From positions 1 through 64,000 of the forward strand of contig JAUZSF010000018.1 in the NCBI GenBank assembly GCA_030949705.1: DNA of 64,000 nucleotides. The letters are read 5' to 3'. Source of the stretch: Robiginitomaculum sp. GTDB lineage: Bacteria; Pseudomonadota; Alphaproteobacteria; Caulobacterales; Maricaulaceae. Under the pieces are notes generated by a model. The model was not told the DNA's origin. It did no database searches and saw nothing but the letters and a program-made list of their open reading frames with translations. A program made the position numbers and the translations under genes. Shown here one piece after another: positions 63,223 through 64,000 of this stretch (position 1 is the first letter of the stretch; each line of letters opens with the position of its first letter).

Positions 63223-64000
63223 TCACATATTCGGATAATTGGGGCCGCCGGCCCCTTCAGGACAGGTCCAGGTAATATTCTGTGACGGGTCTTTGATATC
63301 ACAGGTTTTACAGTGCACACAATTTTGCGCATTGATCTGGAAGCGCGGGTTTTCACCCTTGTCATCATAAATGAATTCGTACACCCCGGCCGGGCAATAG
63401 CGTTGTGACGGCCCGGCAAATGCCGGCAGATTAACATCCACCGGAACGTCCGGGTTGGCCAATTTCAAATGCACCGGCTGATCTTCTTCATGATTGGTGA
63501 ATGAAAACGACACGCTGGTCAGCTTGTCAAAGGTCAGCACCCCATCGGGTTTGGGATAGGCAATGGGTTTGTGTTCGCTGGCCGGCTCGGTGGATTGGGC
63601 ATCGGTTTTGCCATGATGCAACGTACCAAAGAAAGAAAACCCGCCGGTGATCGTGTTGACCCATAAATCCGCACCGGTCAGCGCAATGCCGCCTGCCCAC
63701 GTGCCAAACTTACTCCATAGCGGCTTGGCATTGCGTACAATTTTCAACTCGCGGCGGACCGGGCTGGCCTGATAGGCCTCGCTATAGCTGTCCAATACAT
63801 CACCGCCGCGGCCACTTTGCACCGCGTCAAACGCTGCCTTGGCCGCCATCATGCCGGTACGCATGGCATTATGGCTGCCCTTGATGCGCGGTAGATTCAT
63901 AAAGCCTGCGGCGCAACCGATCAGTGCCCCCCCCGGGAAAGCCAGTTCCGGTACCGACTGGAACCCGCCTTCGGTCAGGGCGCGCGCGCCATAGGCTATG
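63223..64000 (-). CDS. Electron transfer flavoprotein-ubiquinone oxidoreductase, C-terminal part (truncated by window edge)
   Basis: ELAFPGGALIGCAAGFMNLPRIKGSHNAMRTGMMAAKAAFD (open to the window end) and 4Fe-4S region FQINAQNCVHCKTCDIKDPSQNITWTCPEGAGGPNYPNM. Confidence 0.94.
   Translation of the reverse strand, partial: IAYGARALTEGGFQSVPELAFPGGALIGCAAGFMNLPRIKGSHNAMRTGMMAAKAAFDAVQSGRGGDVLDSYSEAYQASPVRRELKIVRNAKPLWSKFGTWAGGIALTGADLWVNTITGGFSFFGTLHHGKTDAQSTEPASEHKPIAYPKPDGVLTFDKLTSVSFSFTNHEEDQPVHLKLANPDVPVDVNLPAFAGPSQRYCPAGVYEFIYDDKGENPRFQINAQNCVHCKTCDIKDPSQNITWTCPEGAGGPNYPNM

Overview
The window is a chromosomal segment that looks alphaproteobacterial (inference from GcrA, a PodJ-like Sel1 protein, a Tad/Cpa pilus locus, the bc1 complex and ETF-QO). 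It is mostly housekeeping: xerC/DUF484/transaldolase, priA, a hybrid histidine kinase, the F1 ATP synthase operon (atpHAGDC), argG, argF-argD, petABC, hemF, dCTP deaminase, apaG, trkH, hslO, a tad locus (flp-cpaABCDEF-tadBC), a TetR-controlled ABC/HlyD exporter operon, ispE, a TPR protein and the C-terminal part of ETF-QO at the right edge. Accessory features are a LuxR-type regulator in AT-rich DNA, a lone AAA/DUF4143-like ATPase with a clustered TAAGATCA operator-like array, an IS630-type insertion that splits a small membrane-protein ORF (the uninterrupted ORF can be rebuilt exactly), and REP/BIME-like palindromic repeats. Five homopolymer-associated frameshifts (xerC, DUF484, atpA twice, cpaE) suggest systematic indel error in the assembly, or possibly contingency tracts. 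I did not find a convincing large novel multigene system. The best novelty candidates are the YHS/TRASH-like mini-protein fused into the atp operon, the operator array of the lone ATPase, the IS-split ORF, and the overlapping hairpins in the flp pilin leader.
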